A stretch of DNA of 64,000 bases. It comes from Norana najaformis. Lineage: Eukaryota > Annelida > Clitellata > Crassiclitellata > Hormogastridae. The stretch spans positions 4,149,012 to 4,213,011 of the forward strand of contig OZ029920.1 in the NCBI GenBank assembly GCA_964023275.1. The letters run 5' to 3'. The notes below the pieces were generated by a model. It made no database searches. It was given only the letters and a program-made list of their open reading frames with translations, and was not told where the DNA came from. Both the position numbers and the translations under genes were made by a program. The stretch's first letter is position 1. Every line of letters begins with the position of its first letter. This document shows positions 1 through 11,027 of the stretch, piece after piece.

Positions 1-546
1 CTGACAAGGAATGTTTTAGCCGTGTTTTAAACGTAACCAGTGAATAGGACTACTTGACGGACTTAGGCGTTCTCCGGATTTTATTACAGTTCTTGTAAAC
101 CTTGTAGCTTGCAGAATCTTTGGCGTTGATCTTACCTATACCTTCCCATGCATAAGCTTGACCCACAGAAGCCAAAAATGAAAGTCACAGCAAAATCTTT
201 AAGGAATAATCGATGTTAGTATAAGTTTCCTATGTTTAACGACATTTAATGGCCACTGGGACCATTAACTTCGACAATCGCTCACACATTTTAGATACAA
301 TCAATGCAAATAAGCGATTGAACGAATATGTGCCATAAAAACGCGTTGGAAAGGAATTTCAAAATCTCTCAGTGATCTGATATTATTCTATCCAATTTTT
401 TTAGACTGTCATTGGACTTTGTAACGAAACGAATTTTTATGGGGGTACTTCACGTAAACATTAATAAACTAAGATGTAGTAGTAGTTCCAATGTTCAACG
501 ACAGGCAGCGACGGAGTTCAAAATAAGATGTGTACAACTATTCTAC
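1..546 (+). repeat. K-type block, 3' part (window starts inside it)
   Basis: The order of landmarks matches the later part of the K block seen complete elsewhere: the CTTACCTA...CTTCCCATGCAT stretch (about 130-152), a core at 237-275 (TTAACGACATTTAATGGCC), the GGAATTTCAAA...TCTCAG stretch (350-372) and CGTAACGAAACGAATT (near 420-435). An open frame at 412-786 runs across this and the following SINE copies and has no gene-like features. Confidence 0.6.
474..523 (-). repeat. ACT-SINE internal-deletion derivative
   Basis: Both ends of the SINE are present (AGTAGTAGTTCC on the left, GACGGAGTT on the right), but the interior is reduced to about 15 bp. The copy is about 50 bp instead of 111. The strand follows the (ACT)n tail, which reads on the minus strand. 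Confidence 0.55.
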
Positions 547-550
547 CGAA

Positions 551-665
551 TAGTAGTAGCTCCAGTATTTAACGACATCTTATGGCACCAAAAGTCGTTG
601 CCGTCGCCCCCCTCCTTTATCCAGGCTTGGGACTGGCACTACCCCGGGAACAAGACACTAACGCA
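551..665 (-). repeat. ACT-SINE copy
   Basis: This is a near full-length copy in inverse orientation: TAGTAGTAGCTCC, then the TTTAACGACATCTTATGGC core, then CTCCTTTATCCAGGCTTGGG and GACTGGCACTACCCC. The distal end is diverged. No clear target-site duplication was seen. Confidence 0.7.
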
Positions 666-1089
666 TTTAAACGGAAATCGTGGATATATGACGTCGGAAA
701 AGCCATTGAAAGGTGTCTTACCAGAGCCGATATTATCAATGTTAATCGTAAAGTTAAAAATTTCTGAAGCGCTGCTTGAAAGCTAAGCTCATGGCACCAG
801 CTATTCACAAGAGCTGCGTCAAGTCAGAGGAGTGATCCAGATATAGCACGTGAAGAACAGAACTAGGAGGCAAGAAGAGCAGAGACAAAAGGAGACAGAG
901 GGTAAAGTGGGTTATGTTTAGCTTGATAGGAAGGGGAAGGCGGATGATTTAATGGATCAGTTTAGGATACCTTGAATAGGTAGGGTTTTAGTATCGAGTG
1001 TTCAGCTACATTTTATGGCTGTCAGAGCCTTATCCGCCGACCACACTAAAGTTTATATCATTAAACCCCAAGCCGGATTCAACGATTAT

Positions 1090-1168
1090 AGTTCCTCAGT
1101 TTAGCGACAGCTTATGGCATCAAAGGCCTTTGACGTCGCCCTCCTCCCTTATGCAGGCAGTTTCGGCG
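1090..1168 (-). repeat. ACT-SINE, truncated copy
   Basis: AGTTCCTCAGTTTAGCGACA through GACGTCGCCCTCCTCC is clear. The part distal to the ATCCAGG region is lost or diverged. The copy sits inside K block 1. Confidence 0.6.
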
Positions 1169-1892
1169 TTGGATTTAACGATGAAAAGTCGAAAATATTA
1201 TAACAATTGAGCGAAAGTAAGGTTTATATAAAGTCTGGAAACAACGATATGAAGGTGTCTAAGCGTCACATAATAGGTTTTATTAGTATTAGTGTTTAGC
1301 GACACCGAATGGCAGGCAGAGCCGTTGACGTCAACAGTTCATTAATTTACAATTACTTAACCATTTGCAGTATTGCCAAATATCAACGCTTTAACGAAGT
1401 CACCTGAAACTTGTTGAATAATAAAATCAAGTATTCAGCGACATCTTGCGGCTGCTGCTGATCTTACCTACCTTCCCAAACACAAGCTAACGTGGTTCAT
1501 TCTACACAAGTTATCCCGACCTACAAAAGCTGAAAATGAAACTTGTTGTTAAGTAAGACACGAAACACATTAAGAAACGATCGACATTAATAGAAGTATA
1601 CTGTATTTAATGACATATTATGGCCACTTGGGTCGTTACCGTCGAGCTTCCCTTGGATTTTTAATTGACACCGATATAACTAGCGATTCATTGAAAATGT
1701 ACAACATAAAACGTTTAGGAAAGGAATTTCAAAGTGTCTCAGCCTAGCCTTATATTATTCAACCGAGTTTCTTACGTCTTCTTATTCAACTTCGCAACGA
1801 AGCGAATTCGTTTGGCTGCTGAGGGCCGTTGACGTCAACCGTACCTCACAGCAACTAACGACTTCACGAAATAGATGAGTATATATGGTGAT

Positions 1893-2238
1893 TGTTCCAA
1901 TATTTCACGACATCCAATGGCATCAGTTGGACGCGATGGTGTAGTAGTATTGTCGGTGCCTCGTAACCGGAAGGTCGCGGGTTTGAATCTGCCTCAAACC
2001 ACTCTGTAGCGACCTTGTACAGTTGGCTCAACCGCAATCGTCTATGAAGAAGGCAGCGGGAAACCACCTCATTCATCACGTCCCCGGGTGGCATAAAGCC
2101 TATGCACCTGCCTTCGGTCAGATAAATCATTATCATCATCAATGACATTAAACGCCGTTGACGTCGCCCTCCTCCTTTCTCCAGGCTTGGGTCTGGCACT
2201 ACGGCACTACCCGAGTACGGCAGTGACAGGGTTTAACT
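1893..2238 (-). repeat. ACT-SINE copy split by SINE A
   Basis: The first part (TTGTTCCAATATTTCACGAC to ATGGCAT, 1893-1922) and the last part (AAACGCCGTTGACGTCGCCC to GGGTTT, 2149-2238) together make one ACT-SINE. The tRNA-derived SINE lies between them, in the middle of the hairpin core. This orders the two insertions: ACT-SINE first, SINE A second. Confidence 0.7.
1926..2140 (+). repeat. tRNA-derived SINE (SINE A)
   Basis: The 5' part looks like a tRNA head. An A-box-like stretch is GGTGTAGTAGTATTG (1938-1952) and a B-box-like stretch is GGGTTTGAATC (1979-1989). A non-tRNA body of about 130 bp follows, ending in an ATC-repeat tail near 2126-2141. Imperfect flanking copies AATGGCATCA (1916-1925) and AATGACATTA (2141-2150), 8 of 10 identical, look like a target-site duplication. 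The B box matches the pol III consensus; the family name is unknown to me. Confidence 0.65.
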
Positions 2239-2796
2239 GGTAGAACCAAAAGTTTAATGAGATCCTATGGCAGCATTGGCCGCTGACGGCAGTTGACAAT
2301 AAGTAAAGTCACAATTTGAACAAACCATTAAACTTTAAACTTAAACCGACAGTCGTCAATTATGATAAAAACCTGTGGAGAACAACGGTGCACTTGAATT
2401 CATCGATTGAATTACGCAGCACACTATGGAGATTAACATTATTTAATGGATGATCAATGCAAATAAATGCAGAGCCGATAACTTTGAACCCATTTAAGGC
2501 AGCTATTAACAGTGTTATTTGACATACATAAGCATCAGTTTTCATCAGCCAATCACTGAAATCAGAGTGGGGCAACCGAAACCATACCCAACCCCTCTGC
2601 TAGTCACGCGACTCAGTTTCATTGTGAATACATTCGTACTGAACCAAGCAAGCGAAAAAAGGAATTATATAACTCAGACAAACAACGATATAAAGGTGTC
2701 GAAGCTTAACCTAATAATACTTTAACGGTAGTAGTGTTAATCGACATTTAGAGACTATCATGATCATTGATGTTGATCTTAGCTACCTTCCCATGA

Positions 2797-3075
2797 TCTA
2801 GAGACGGCATGAGTTGAGGGGAATCTGCTCGAATTAACCAAAAAAGAGGCAGCTTCATAATTCGCCTATGTGCTACGAAAGAAGGGAGACTGCTTAAAGA
2901 AACGGATCATCCAAGGCACAATTTCTGGATCCCCAGCTCGAGAAGACCCAAGATGTCATGGGTAGACAACACCAAGTAGTGGACTGAATTAACGTTCGAC
3001 CAGTTATTACAAGAGACGAGGCTTAGAAGGAGATGGCACAAACTTCGCCGTGGAGCAAACAACCTCGGATAGAAA
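2797..3075 (+). mobile_element. LINE ORF2 3'-terminal fragment, decayed
   Basis: A degraded frame contains residues like RRPKMSWVDNTK and a terminal RRWHKLRRGANN, the pattern seen at the C-terminus of many non-LTR retrotransposon polyproteins (xGRPxxxWxDNIxxW...). It is homologous to the fragment at 30646-31100. It interrupts the K block between CTACCTTCCCATG (near 2790) and the core near 3125. Confidence 0.55.
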
Positions 3076-3540
3076 ACGGTTAAAGAAAAGACAATGTTTA
3101 GAGATATGTTATTGCCATGGAGCCGCTAACGTCGACCTTTCCTTATATTTATTATATTCGCCGATAAAATTAGCGATTCAATGAATGAATACAATATGAA
3201 ACGTTTGGAAATTGAATTTCAAAGTAACTCAGCGTAACGTAACATTACTACTCAACCGAATTTATTAAGATTTCTTATTCGACTTCCTAGCGAATCGAAT
3301 GCTTATGGCTACTAGAGCCGTTCACGTCCACCGTACCTGACACACGTCCAGTCAACCTGCACTTACCGATTTTACGAAACTGAAGAATATATAGGGTCCT
3401 TGACAGCGATTGAAAGGTGTCTAAAGACTGACTAACATTATTAATATATGTGAAGGTTTAACGACATCTTGTGGCTTCCGCGGCCGCCGACGTCGACCTA
3501 TAGCCTACATTTTACGATACAGAGGATCTCGTCGTCGAAA

Positions 3541-3630
3541 TATTCATCATCATCGTCGTCGTCGTCGTCATCATCATCAACAACAACAACAAGCACAACA
3601 ACATCACCATCATCATCATCTCATAAACAA
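3541..3630. repeat. Trinucleotide microsatellite (TCA/TCG/ACA)
   Basis: Imperfect trinucleotide run at the 3' end of K block 1. The equivalent positions in other K copies (8476-8545, 29262-29330, 32503-32570, 34920-35045) also carry TCA/TCG runs, so the microsatellite is an inherited part of the block. Confidence 0.8.
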
Positions 3631-4030
3631 CAAAGCCAGTGTTACCGTCATTGATGTCATCATATCCAATAAAGGAATCATGTTGTCTTCGATATCATCA
3701 GTGATGCTACTGTTCACCCCAATGTAAGTTTGAATACCGTTGTTAGAACAACCTTTCAATTAAATTCGCCTCATACTGTTACATACTCCTAATCTCGTAA
3801 ATGTAAATGAAAATGTACACGATTTTTATACAGCAACCGTAGGACCTTTACCCTCCTCATTTAGTCCATTATATTTGTTTGCATACATAATTATTCGGAG
3901 TCGTCTTAAAAAAACCCTTATGCCTTCTCTTCATTCAAGACTTCTCAGTATCTCTTAATGTGTCCGCACACACTTAACATAGCGCCTTTTCTATCTTAGA
4001 GAAGCGCTGAATATGGCCTTCATCGAACAT

Positions 4031-4243
4031 AGTAGTTCCAGTGTTTACCGACATCTTATGGCATCAAAGGCCGTTGACGTCACCCCCTCCTTTATCCAGG
4101 CTTGGCACTGGCATTACCCGAACGAAGTAACAGTATTTCCTCAGTTTAACGACAGATCATGACATCAATGGCCGTTGACGTTGCCCTCCTCCTATATCTA
4201 GTCTTGGGACTGGCTCTACCCCAAACAAGGCAGTGGCGGAGTT
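4031..4243 (-). repeat. Two adjacent ACT-SINE copies
   Basis: The first copy (4031-4127) runs from AGTAGTTCCAGTGTTTACC and is truncated at its distal end. The second (4134-4243) runs from TTTCCTCAGTTTAACGACAG to GGCAGTGGCGGAGTT. They are head-to-tail in the same orientation. Confidence 0.7.
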
Positions 4244-5093
4244 ATTTATATATAGTGACCGAAGTAAGCAATATAAAGGTATCTAAACTTAAACTAAAAT
4301 TTCATTAAAACATATTTAACTCTGTTTATTCACCTTTCAATCGCTTTTCTCGACGTTTTCGTTTAATCTCTCGAGAAACAACGGCACTACCATTAATTAG
4401 GTGGAGTCAGTTCCAAACCTGGACAAAGGAGGAGGGCGACGCAATTTATCTTCGTTGGGGAGGCAGCATAATTTAGAAGTCGACGTCATTGAAGTCCGAG
4501 TATAAAGCGTACAACTAAGATAAGGTCGACGTCACCGGCCCTGACCGTCGCAAGATGTCGTTAAACGCAGAATGCTAAAGATAAATTTGGAACAATAAGA
4601 TTAAAATACAATGAGGTAATAATATAAGTTGTATGCAGCTTCAGGATCTCCCAGCAAATAAGAATTAGGTTGATGTCAACGGCCCTGATCCCCACGAGCA
4701 ACTGATGTCTTATACACCAATTAACGTTATAGGCTTCGTTTCAACACCTTTAAATCGCTCTTACCGATGACATAAATAAGTAACTTGTTCCAAGAAATTT
4801 CTAAGTTACTAAAGTTATCGATGTAAATTGAGCTGTCAGTGACAAGTTGTCACTGAACACTCAATGCTATTTACCAAAATAAGTTTCAGGCTTTGTTAAA
4901 TGTTTTGGCGAATGTTACTGTAACGCTTGTTTATTGTTGAGTTGCAAAAACTATTCTCAAGTACCGGATAATCGACTCAGTGTTTGACTTTCTTCAGGAA
5001 GAGAAAGATCTGATGCCTGGCAAATTTTATTAATAGTGGTCTGTAGAAATGGTACGTCTATAAAAACCTCGGTAGGGTTTGCATAAAATGACC
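4244..5093 (-). repeat. P block, copy 1 (modules on minus strand)
   Basis: Cores appear in reverse sense (GCAAGATGTCGTTAAACGCA near 4549, CCCTGACCGTCG near 4536), and the reversed CAACACCTTTAAATCGC is near 4743. A TCAGGATCTCCCAGCAAATA stretch near 4640 and a GCTTTTCTCG...CGTTTAATCTCTCG stretch near 4340-4375 match P copies at 18781-19760 and 58320-58910. Around 5395-5465 there is also an old ACT-SINE-like remnant (GTGCCAGTCCAATGCATG) that matches the end of P copy 2. Confidence 0.6.
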
Positions 5094-5211
5094 AACTCCG
5101 CCACTGCCTTGTTTCGGGGTAGTGCCAGTGCCAAGCCTGGATAAAGGAGGAGGGCGACGTCAACGGGCTTTGATGCCATAAGATGTCGTTAAACTGTGGA
5201 ACTACTACTAC
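5094..5211 (+). repeat. ACT-SINE copy with target-site duplication
   Basis: Full-length copy from AACTCCGCCACTGCCTTG to GGAACTACTACTA. The flanks CATAAAATGACC (before) and CATAAAATGGCC (after) agree at 11 of 12 positions and are best read as a target-site duplication. The presence of both ends, the simple tail and the duplication supports a retroposition mechanism. Confidence 0.8.
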
Positions 5212-6084
5212 ATAAAATGGCCTGCTGAATCCTAGAGGTGTTTAGTGTCCATGTAAAAATATGTGTGGAAATATCTGCAGAAATAATAATTATGGAGATG
5301 AAGATGACAGTAATAATCATCAAATCAATTCGCTGGACAGGACAATGGCGTTTTCTGGTGTTATTATATTCAGTCACTTCATTCAAATCGTTGACGAAAC
5401 TCCTCCACTGCGTTTAGTCGATAGGTGCCAGTCCAATGCATGAATAAAGGAGGAGGCGGAAGATGCAATATTGACTTGAAGCTATCATTGACTGAACAAC
5501 TGTGCATTATGATAACTTCGCTATAGAAGCCTTTATATAATCAGTTATAGTATGTGTTTGAAGACATATATTTTGTCCTCCGTGACCTTGACGTCGACTT
5601 CGTCATATCAACAACACACACACGAATTTAAAAACACCGATTGACTGAACGAAATGAGGAATATATTGCATCAGTTATTTAAAGGTGTCTAAACACAACC
5701 ATTGTATTTGTTACATCGGCTAAATTAAATTTGTAGCAGCCAGGGCCGTTGATGTCGACTTCACCTTCAATAATATTTGAACTTAACTGCGCACTGTGTT
5801 GATTGAAATAAAATCGTTAGGAGCAATTTACATGTCTCTAAACAGAAGAAAAAACATCATCAAAGTTAGTCGTATTCAGTAATTGACGACAACTTTGTGG
5901 CTGCCAAACATCGAACTTAAGTAACGTATGAGGATCCTTGGTCTTTTAGCAATGACCATTGAACGACAATTAGACTTATATGAGTAGTAGTTCCAATGTC
6001 TAACGACATCTATGACATCAAATGTCTTCGACGTCACCCTCCTCCTTTTTCCAGGCTTGGGACTGACACAACGAAATTTAGCAA
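5212..6084 (+). repeat. Diverged modules linking P1 and K2
   Basis: No gene is visible. There is an old ACT-SINE-like remnant near 5395-5465, a module with AAAGGTGTCTAA at 5681, and cores near 5745 (CAGGGCCGTTGATGTCGACT) and 5890. Another SINE fragment lies near 5984-6065 (TAGTAGTTCCAATGTCTAAC through CAGGCTTGGGACTG). Confidence 0.5.
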
Positions 6085-6898
6085 ATGCGGATTTAGGCTT
6101 ATATAATGTCAACAGAAGCGATATAAAGGTGTCTAATCGTAACGAGATATTATCAGTGGTAATTGTAAATTGTAACATTGAGAATTTCTCAAGCGCTACT
6201 TAGAAGGTTAGCTTAGGGCACCAGTCTATTCACGGAAGCTGCCGAAAGTCAGATGAGGTGTCGAGAGATATTATTTGAAGAACAATATCAGGATGCTAGA
6301 AGTCAAAAGAGGAAAGGAAATAGAGGTGCTGTTACGGTGGATGTATGTTTAGCTTGGTAACGTATGAGTTTGACGGGCAGAGGTAGGATTTCTTGAATAT
6401 CTGGGACTCAGAAATTGAGTGTCTTATGGCTGACGTCGACCACACTATAGCTCCAGTGACAGAAAACATTACTAGCATTAAAAGAAAATCATGTTTATGT
6501 AATTTAGGAAAACAACGATATAAAGGTGTCTAAGCGTATTTTTTATTAGTAATAGTGCTTACGATGTCTTTTAACTGCCATAGCCGTTATCGCCGACCTT
6601 TCCTTAATTTACATTTATTTTACAATTTATACAATTCATTGCATTGCTTTACAGAAGCGCCTCTTGCGCTAGCTAACGGTGGATAGCTAGTTACTTATGT
6701 TTAACGACGTAGTGTCATCACAAAGATGATTAGCATCGTCCTCCTCTTTATCCGGGGTTCGAATTAGCACCACCCGACTAAATGCAGCGGCAGTATCGGT
6801 AGAGAATTAAGAAAATCGAGAGAATATAGCATCAAAATAGCGACTTAAAAGTATATAAACAGTGTTAAATATAGCATTCATACGAATTTTAAGGTTAC

Positions 6899-7011
6899 AA
6901 ACTCCGCCATTGCCTTGTTTGGGGTAGCGCCAGTCCCAAGCCTGGATAAAGGAGGAGGGCGACGGCAACGGCCTTTGATGCCATAATCTGTCGTTAAACT
7001 GAGGAACTACT
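6899..7011 (+). repeat. ACT-SINE copy with 8 bp target-site duplication
   Basis: Full-length 113 bp copy. The perfect flanking repeat AAGGTTAC (6891-6898 and 7012-7019) marks the target site. Removing the copy restores the ATTTTAAGGTTACGTTTAGA sequence found at paralogous positions. Confidence 0.85.
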
Positions 7012-7578
7012 AAGGTTACGTTTAGACACCGTTATATCGTTTCTTCCACAATTATATATATTGGTTTCTCGGCCGTTTTTAGATTATAATAATTGAGGGT
7101 AAAAAAAGAGATGTTGACGCCAACGGCCCTGGCAGCCACACGATGCCAGTAAGATTGGATACTAATATTTATCACTACTTTTGCTTCTTACAGGCCTACT
7201 AACATTGCATAGAAGTTGTTTTGGACTAGCGACGCTGAGTCATAACGAAGAGGATTAGAATCGTTTTCCCATTTATCCAGGCTTTGGACTGGCTCCATCC
7301 CAATAAAGGCAGCGCGGTGTTAACTAGTCTAAGCGGTGTTTAAGCTCATTATGCCCTAAGGTTTCATTAAACCAAAGGAACTAACGATTTTCTTTTTCCG
7401 TTCTAAAGCTAACGGTTGGACCCAACAGTCTAACGACATCTTATGGCATCAAAGGCCTTTGACGTCGTTTGGAAACAATTTTGTGCAGTTTTCATTGTTT
7501 TGTGTCATATTTATTATTCAGTTAACTATTGAATGTTGGTTCCTTTTAGGATGAAAGTTATAGCTAAGGGCTAGTAAT

Positions 7579-7692
7579 AGTAGTAGTTCCATTGTTTAAC
7601 GACACATTATGGCATCAAAGGCTGTTGACGTCTCCCGCCTCCTTTATCCAGGCTTGGGACTGGCACCACCCGATTAATGACAGTGGCAGAGT
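7579..7692 (-). repeat. ACT-SINE copy
   Basis: Inverse-oriented copy from AGTAGTAGTTCCATTG to GACAGTGGCAGAGT. Near full length. It is inserted between two K-block landmarks. A smaller core-only fragment lies at 7429-7468. Confidence 0.7.
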
Positions 7693-8800
7693 ATTAGTCT
7701 TTAACGACACCTTTCGGCTGCAAGAGCCGTTCTCGTCTACCTTTCTTAATTTACATTTCCTTAGCCTTTTGCACTATTCCCAAATTTCAGCGCTTAAACA
7801 GCACCATCTAAGAGTGGTTGAATATTAGTATCGATTGTTTAACTACATCTTGTGGCTGTAAGGCCATCTTACCTACCTTCCCATATATAAACTAAGCTGG
7901 TTTAATATTCTCTTATCGTTTAGAGCTACAAAGGCCGAAAATAAAAATATCAGTTTAGTCATACAGGAAATTTTTAAGCAGTAATCGGTATTAGTAGGAA
8001 TGCTATCTGTTAAAATACATTTCATTGTGGCTAATGGCGTTAGCATCGACCTTTACTTATAAACATTTATAATTACCGCCGAAACAATTAGCAATTTAAC
8101 GAAAATCTACAGTATAAAACGCGTGGAAATGCATTTCAATTTTCTACACCTAGCTGGTCATTATCCAACACAGTTTCTTACAACTTCTTATTCGACTTCG
8201 TAACGAAACGAATTCTTATGGCCATTCACGTCGTCCGTACCTCACGTATTGACATATGTTATAGATGATCAATTTACGAAAATGAGGAATATATAAAATC
8301 TGTGAAAGCGATTTAAAGGTGTCTCAATATTGCCTAGCACTATTAATAAATTTAAGTGTTAAACGACATCTTATGACTTCCAAAGCCGCCAAGTCGACCT
8401 GTATCATAAATTGGAAAATGCCTACGTCTTACTGCAGTAAGGTATTTGATACAATAATATACCATCTCGTCGTAGGAGTCATCATCATCGTCATCATCAT
8501 CTTTAAAACCATCATATCCACCATATCATTATTGTTATCATCAAAACCATGATCGGAATGATATCGTCTTCGTAATCATTAGTAATTCGATGCTACTTAT
8601 CACCCTGATCTCAATTTGAACGTCTTTGTTAGATAAAATATTTTCATCTAAATTCTCCTCATGGTGTCATGTGCTCCAAATATGGCAAACTTAAATGAAA
8701 TATACGGTTTTTAAATTAACGGTTTTTATACGGCGATCGTATAGCTGGGACCCTCTGCATTTATTCCATTTTGCACCGGAGTGGGGTGGGAAGAACCTTC

Positions 8801-9099
8801 TTCTTAAAACACGTTGCATCTACAACAGTGTATCAGTCGATGATTAAGTAAGTAAGTAAGTAAGTAAGTGAGACATATGTCAACACGCCATGTGTCCATC
8901 GGTTGAGGGATAAATCGTAGATAACGCCTTCTCGTGGCTTACAGGAACGCCGCTAATGCTAGTAAACGGTAGGTAGGCAGTTTTTGTCACCCACATTGTG
9001 TTATAACCGAGATGATTAGCGCCATCTTACACTTTAATCCGGGCTTCGGAATGGCACTATCCCACGAAAAACCGCCGAAATTTTTCACGAGAGAATAAG
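8801..9099. repeat. Linking sequence with (GTAA)n and an old module
   Basis: A (GTAA)n run at 8846-8871 has the same repeat type as the LINE tails at 12216-12278 and 49331-49345, so it may be a bare minus-strand LINE tail. The segment 8920-9090 (CTTACAGGAACGCCGCTAAT, then an old ACT-SINE-like remnant) is homologous to 6655-6800 and 41970-42120. No gene is seen. Confidence 0.5.
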
Positions 9100-9341
9100 G
9101 TTCCCACAGTTTAACGACATCTTATGGCAGCAAAGGTCGTTGACGTCGCCCTCCTCCTTTATCCAGGCTTGGGACTGCCACTACCCCCCAAACATGGCAG
9201 TCGCGGGTGTCAATGTAGTTCCTCAGTTTAACGACAGCTTATGGCATCAAAGGCCGTTGCCGTCGCCCTCCTCCTTTATCCAGGCTTGGGACTGGCACTG
9301 CCCCCCAAACAAGGCAGTGGCGGAGTTGCGGGTGTCAATGT
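9100..9341 (-). repeat. Nested ACT-SINEs with perfect 14 bp target-site duplication
   Basis: An inner copy (9217-9327, 111 bp) lies at the distal end of an outer copy (9100-9207). The inner copy is flanked by a perfect 14 bp direct repeat, GCGGGTGTCAATGT, at 9203-9216 and 9328-9341. This is the cleanest evidence in the window that the 111 bp unit is a discrete insertion with defined ends. In retroposon orientation it runs AACTCCGCCACTGCC to GAGGAACT. Confidence 0.9.
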
Positions 9342-10970
9342 TAGTTCAGTTAGACTTATATAACATCGGAAAAAACGATTTAAAGGTGTATAATCGTAGC
9401 ATGATAGTTTCAGTAGTAAATGTAAATGGTAAAACTGAGAATTTCTCAACCGCCAAGCACCACCCTATTAACGAGCGCTGTGTCAAATCATATGAGTTAT
9501 CCAGTTGTACTATGTGAAGAACAATATCAGAACGCTAGAAGACCAGAGGAACTTGTCACGTGAACTGTGTTACCTTGAAACAACTCGGAAGCCGGGGTAT
9601 TTGATGGAACAGGGTAGGATTTCTATAAAATGTGGGACCTTAGAGTCGAGTGTTTAAAGACGTCTTATGTATGGCTGCCAGAGCCGTTGACATCGACCAA
9701 ATACGCTGCGTTTTGTATAAATGTTACAATAGAGCGCTTGAAAATGATTAAATAATTACGAGGAAACGCGATATAAAGGTATGTAAGCGTAAACTAATAT
9801 AGAGAAGCCGAAAATAAAAATATCGGTTTACTTACGGAAGAAATATTCTAAGCAAAAATTAAAGACATTCCATGGCGGGTGACGCTTTTAACGTTGACTT
9901 TCGCTTGCATTTATAATTATCGCCGTAGCAATCAGCGATTTAATGAAAATTAACAATATATTACGGGTGGAAAGGCAATTTGAAAGTGTGTCACCGTAGC
10001 CTAATATTACTGTGCCTAGTTTCTTGCGACTTGTTTTTCGGGTTCGGTTCATAACGAAACGAATACTTTGGCTTCACGCCACGTCAGCTCAGGAAACAAT
10101 AAATTTACGAAAATGAGGAATATATAAAACCAATGAAAGCGATTTAAAGGTGTCTAAACAATGCCTAACATTATTAATAAATTCAAGTGTATAACGACAT
10201 CTTGTGACTTCCAACGGCGCCAACGTCGACCTTGTTCCTTACATCGGAATGTACCTACGTCGTACAGTTGTAAAGTATCCTTTTACAGTAATAGAGCACC
10301 TCATCGTCGGAGTCATCGTCGTCATCATTATCTTTAAAGCATCGTATCCACCTACAACAACAACAACACCTCGAGAACTACGTCGTAACTGTTATCATCG
10401 TTATTGTTATCATCAAAACCATGATCGGAATAATGTTGTCTTCGTGATCATTAGTTATGTAATGCGACTGTTAGCCTAAAGTCAATTTTAACCTCATTGT
10501 TTTAAAAAAAAATTCATTTAAGTTCGCCTCATGTTGCTATGTGCTCTCAACTGGCAAACGTAAATGTAAATGTACATGTAAACGGTTTTTACACAGTGAC
10601 CGTATTGCCCTGATCCTACGCATTCAACACACATTTTATCTGGTTTCATACGTAATTATACGAAGCAATATTATGCTTTATCTCAATTCAGTACCTATCA
10701 ATATCTGTTCATTTGTTCACACTTAATATAGCACTGTTTCTGACTTTCGGAATCGCCGACTATCCAAGTGTTTGTAGTGTTAAATTCATTAGAAGCATCA
10801 AGTTCGTTTGCAGATACCCCACTGGCGTGCAAAGCCCAGCCAACATATTCCCACGCATAGAATTGTGTATAGTGTTTACCGACATCTTTTGGCTGCTAAA
10901 AGCCGTTGACGCGGCAGTTACCCTGTCAATGGACAAAACACCTTTATTTTACGTAGCACATCGAATACTT
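9342..10970 (+). repeat. K block, copy 3
   Basis: A module at 9357-9390 is followed by GAGAATTTCTCAACCGCC (9436), a purine-rich stretch with GGAACAGGGTAGGATTT (about 9606-9622), a module near 9750-9785, the CGAAAATAAAAATATCGGTT stretch near 9808, a core near 9880, the CATAACGAAACGAATAC stretch near 10050, the module at 10121-10200, and then the trinucleotide-rich part near 10290-10440. It is internally shorter than K1. No gene is visible. Confidence 0.6.
10121..10200 (+). promoter_or_regulatory. Well-preserved example module
   Basis: TATATAA at 10121-10127 is followed by GCGATTTAAAGGTGTCTAA at 10139-10157 and by the AACGACATCTTGTGAC core from 10193. AGGTGT starts 27 nt after the TATA box and AACGAC starts 45 nt after AGGTGT. 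If the box acts as a metazoan TATA element, transcription would begin near the GTGTC of AGGTGTCTAA. Other clear examples start at 8290, 21608 and 52875. Confidence 0.5.
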
Positions 10971-11027
10971 TAATCACAAATCACTTAATGGTATAAATAT
11001 TGCGTTTTTCCACCCAAGATATAGTAA

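Larger units (their letters stand above)
666..3950 (+). repeat. K block, copy 1
   Basis: This is the longest readable copy of the recurrent K block. Landmarks in order: a module at about 690-715; AAAGTTAAAAATTTCTGAAG near 750; a purine-rich stretch about 820-985 ending in a GATGGATCAGGGTAGGATTT-like sequence; a module at 1225-1330; the core near 1440 with CTTACCTACCTTCCC; the core near 1615; the CGCAACGAAGCGAATTC stretch near 1795; a module at 3391-3500; then a TCA/TCG/ACA microsatellite at 3541-3630. About 2250-2790 holds a partial repetition of the module and core elements. It is interrupted by SINE A within an ACT-SINE and by a LINE end. No gene is visible. Confidence 0.65.
6085..8800 (+). 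repeat. K block, copy 2
   Basis: The landmark order matches K1: module at about 6100-6135, GAGAATTTCTCAAGCGCTAC near 6180, the purine-rich stretch to about 6410, module at 6500-6600, the core near 7850, the core near 8030, CGTAACGAAACGAATTC near 8200, and module 8290-8400 followed by the CGTCGTAGGAGTCATCATC microsatellite near 8470. About 6640-7140 holds a segment related to 8900-9090, 41970-42300 and 50540-51030. No gene is visible. Confidence 0.65.

Noticed and set aside
412-786. 124-residue frame near the window start
   Set aside because: It runs through array modules and two ACT-SINE copies and has no domain.
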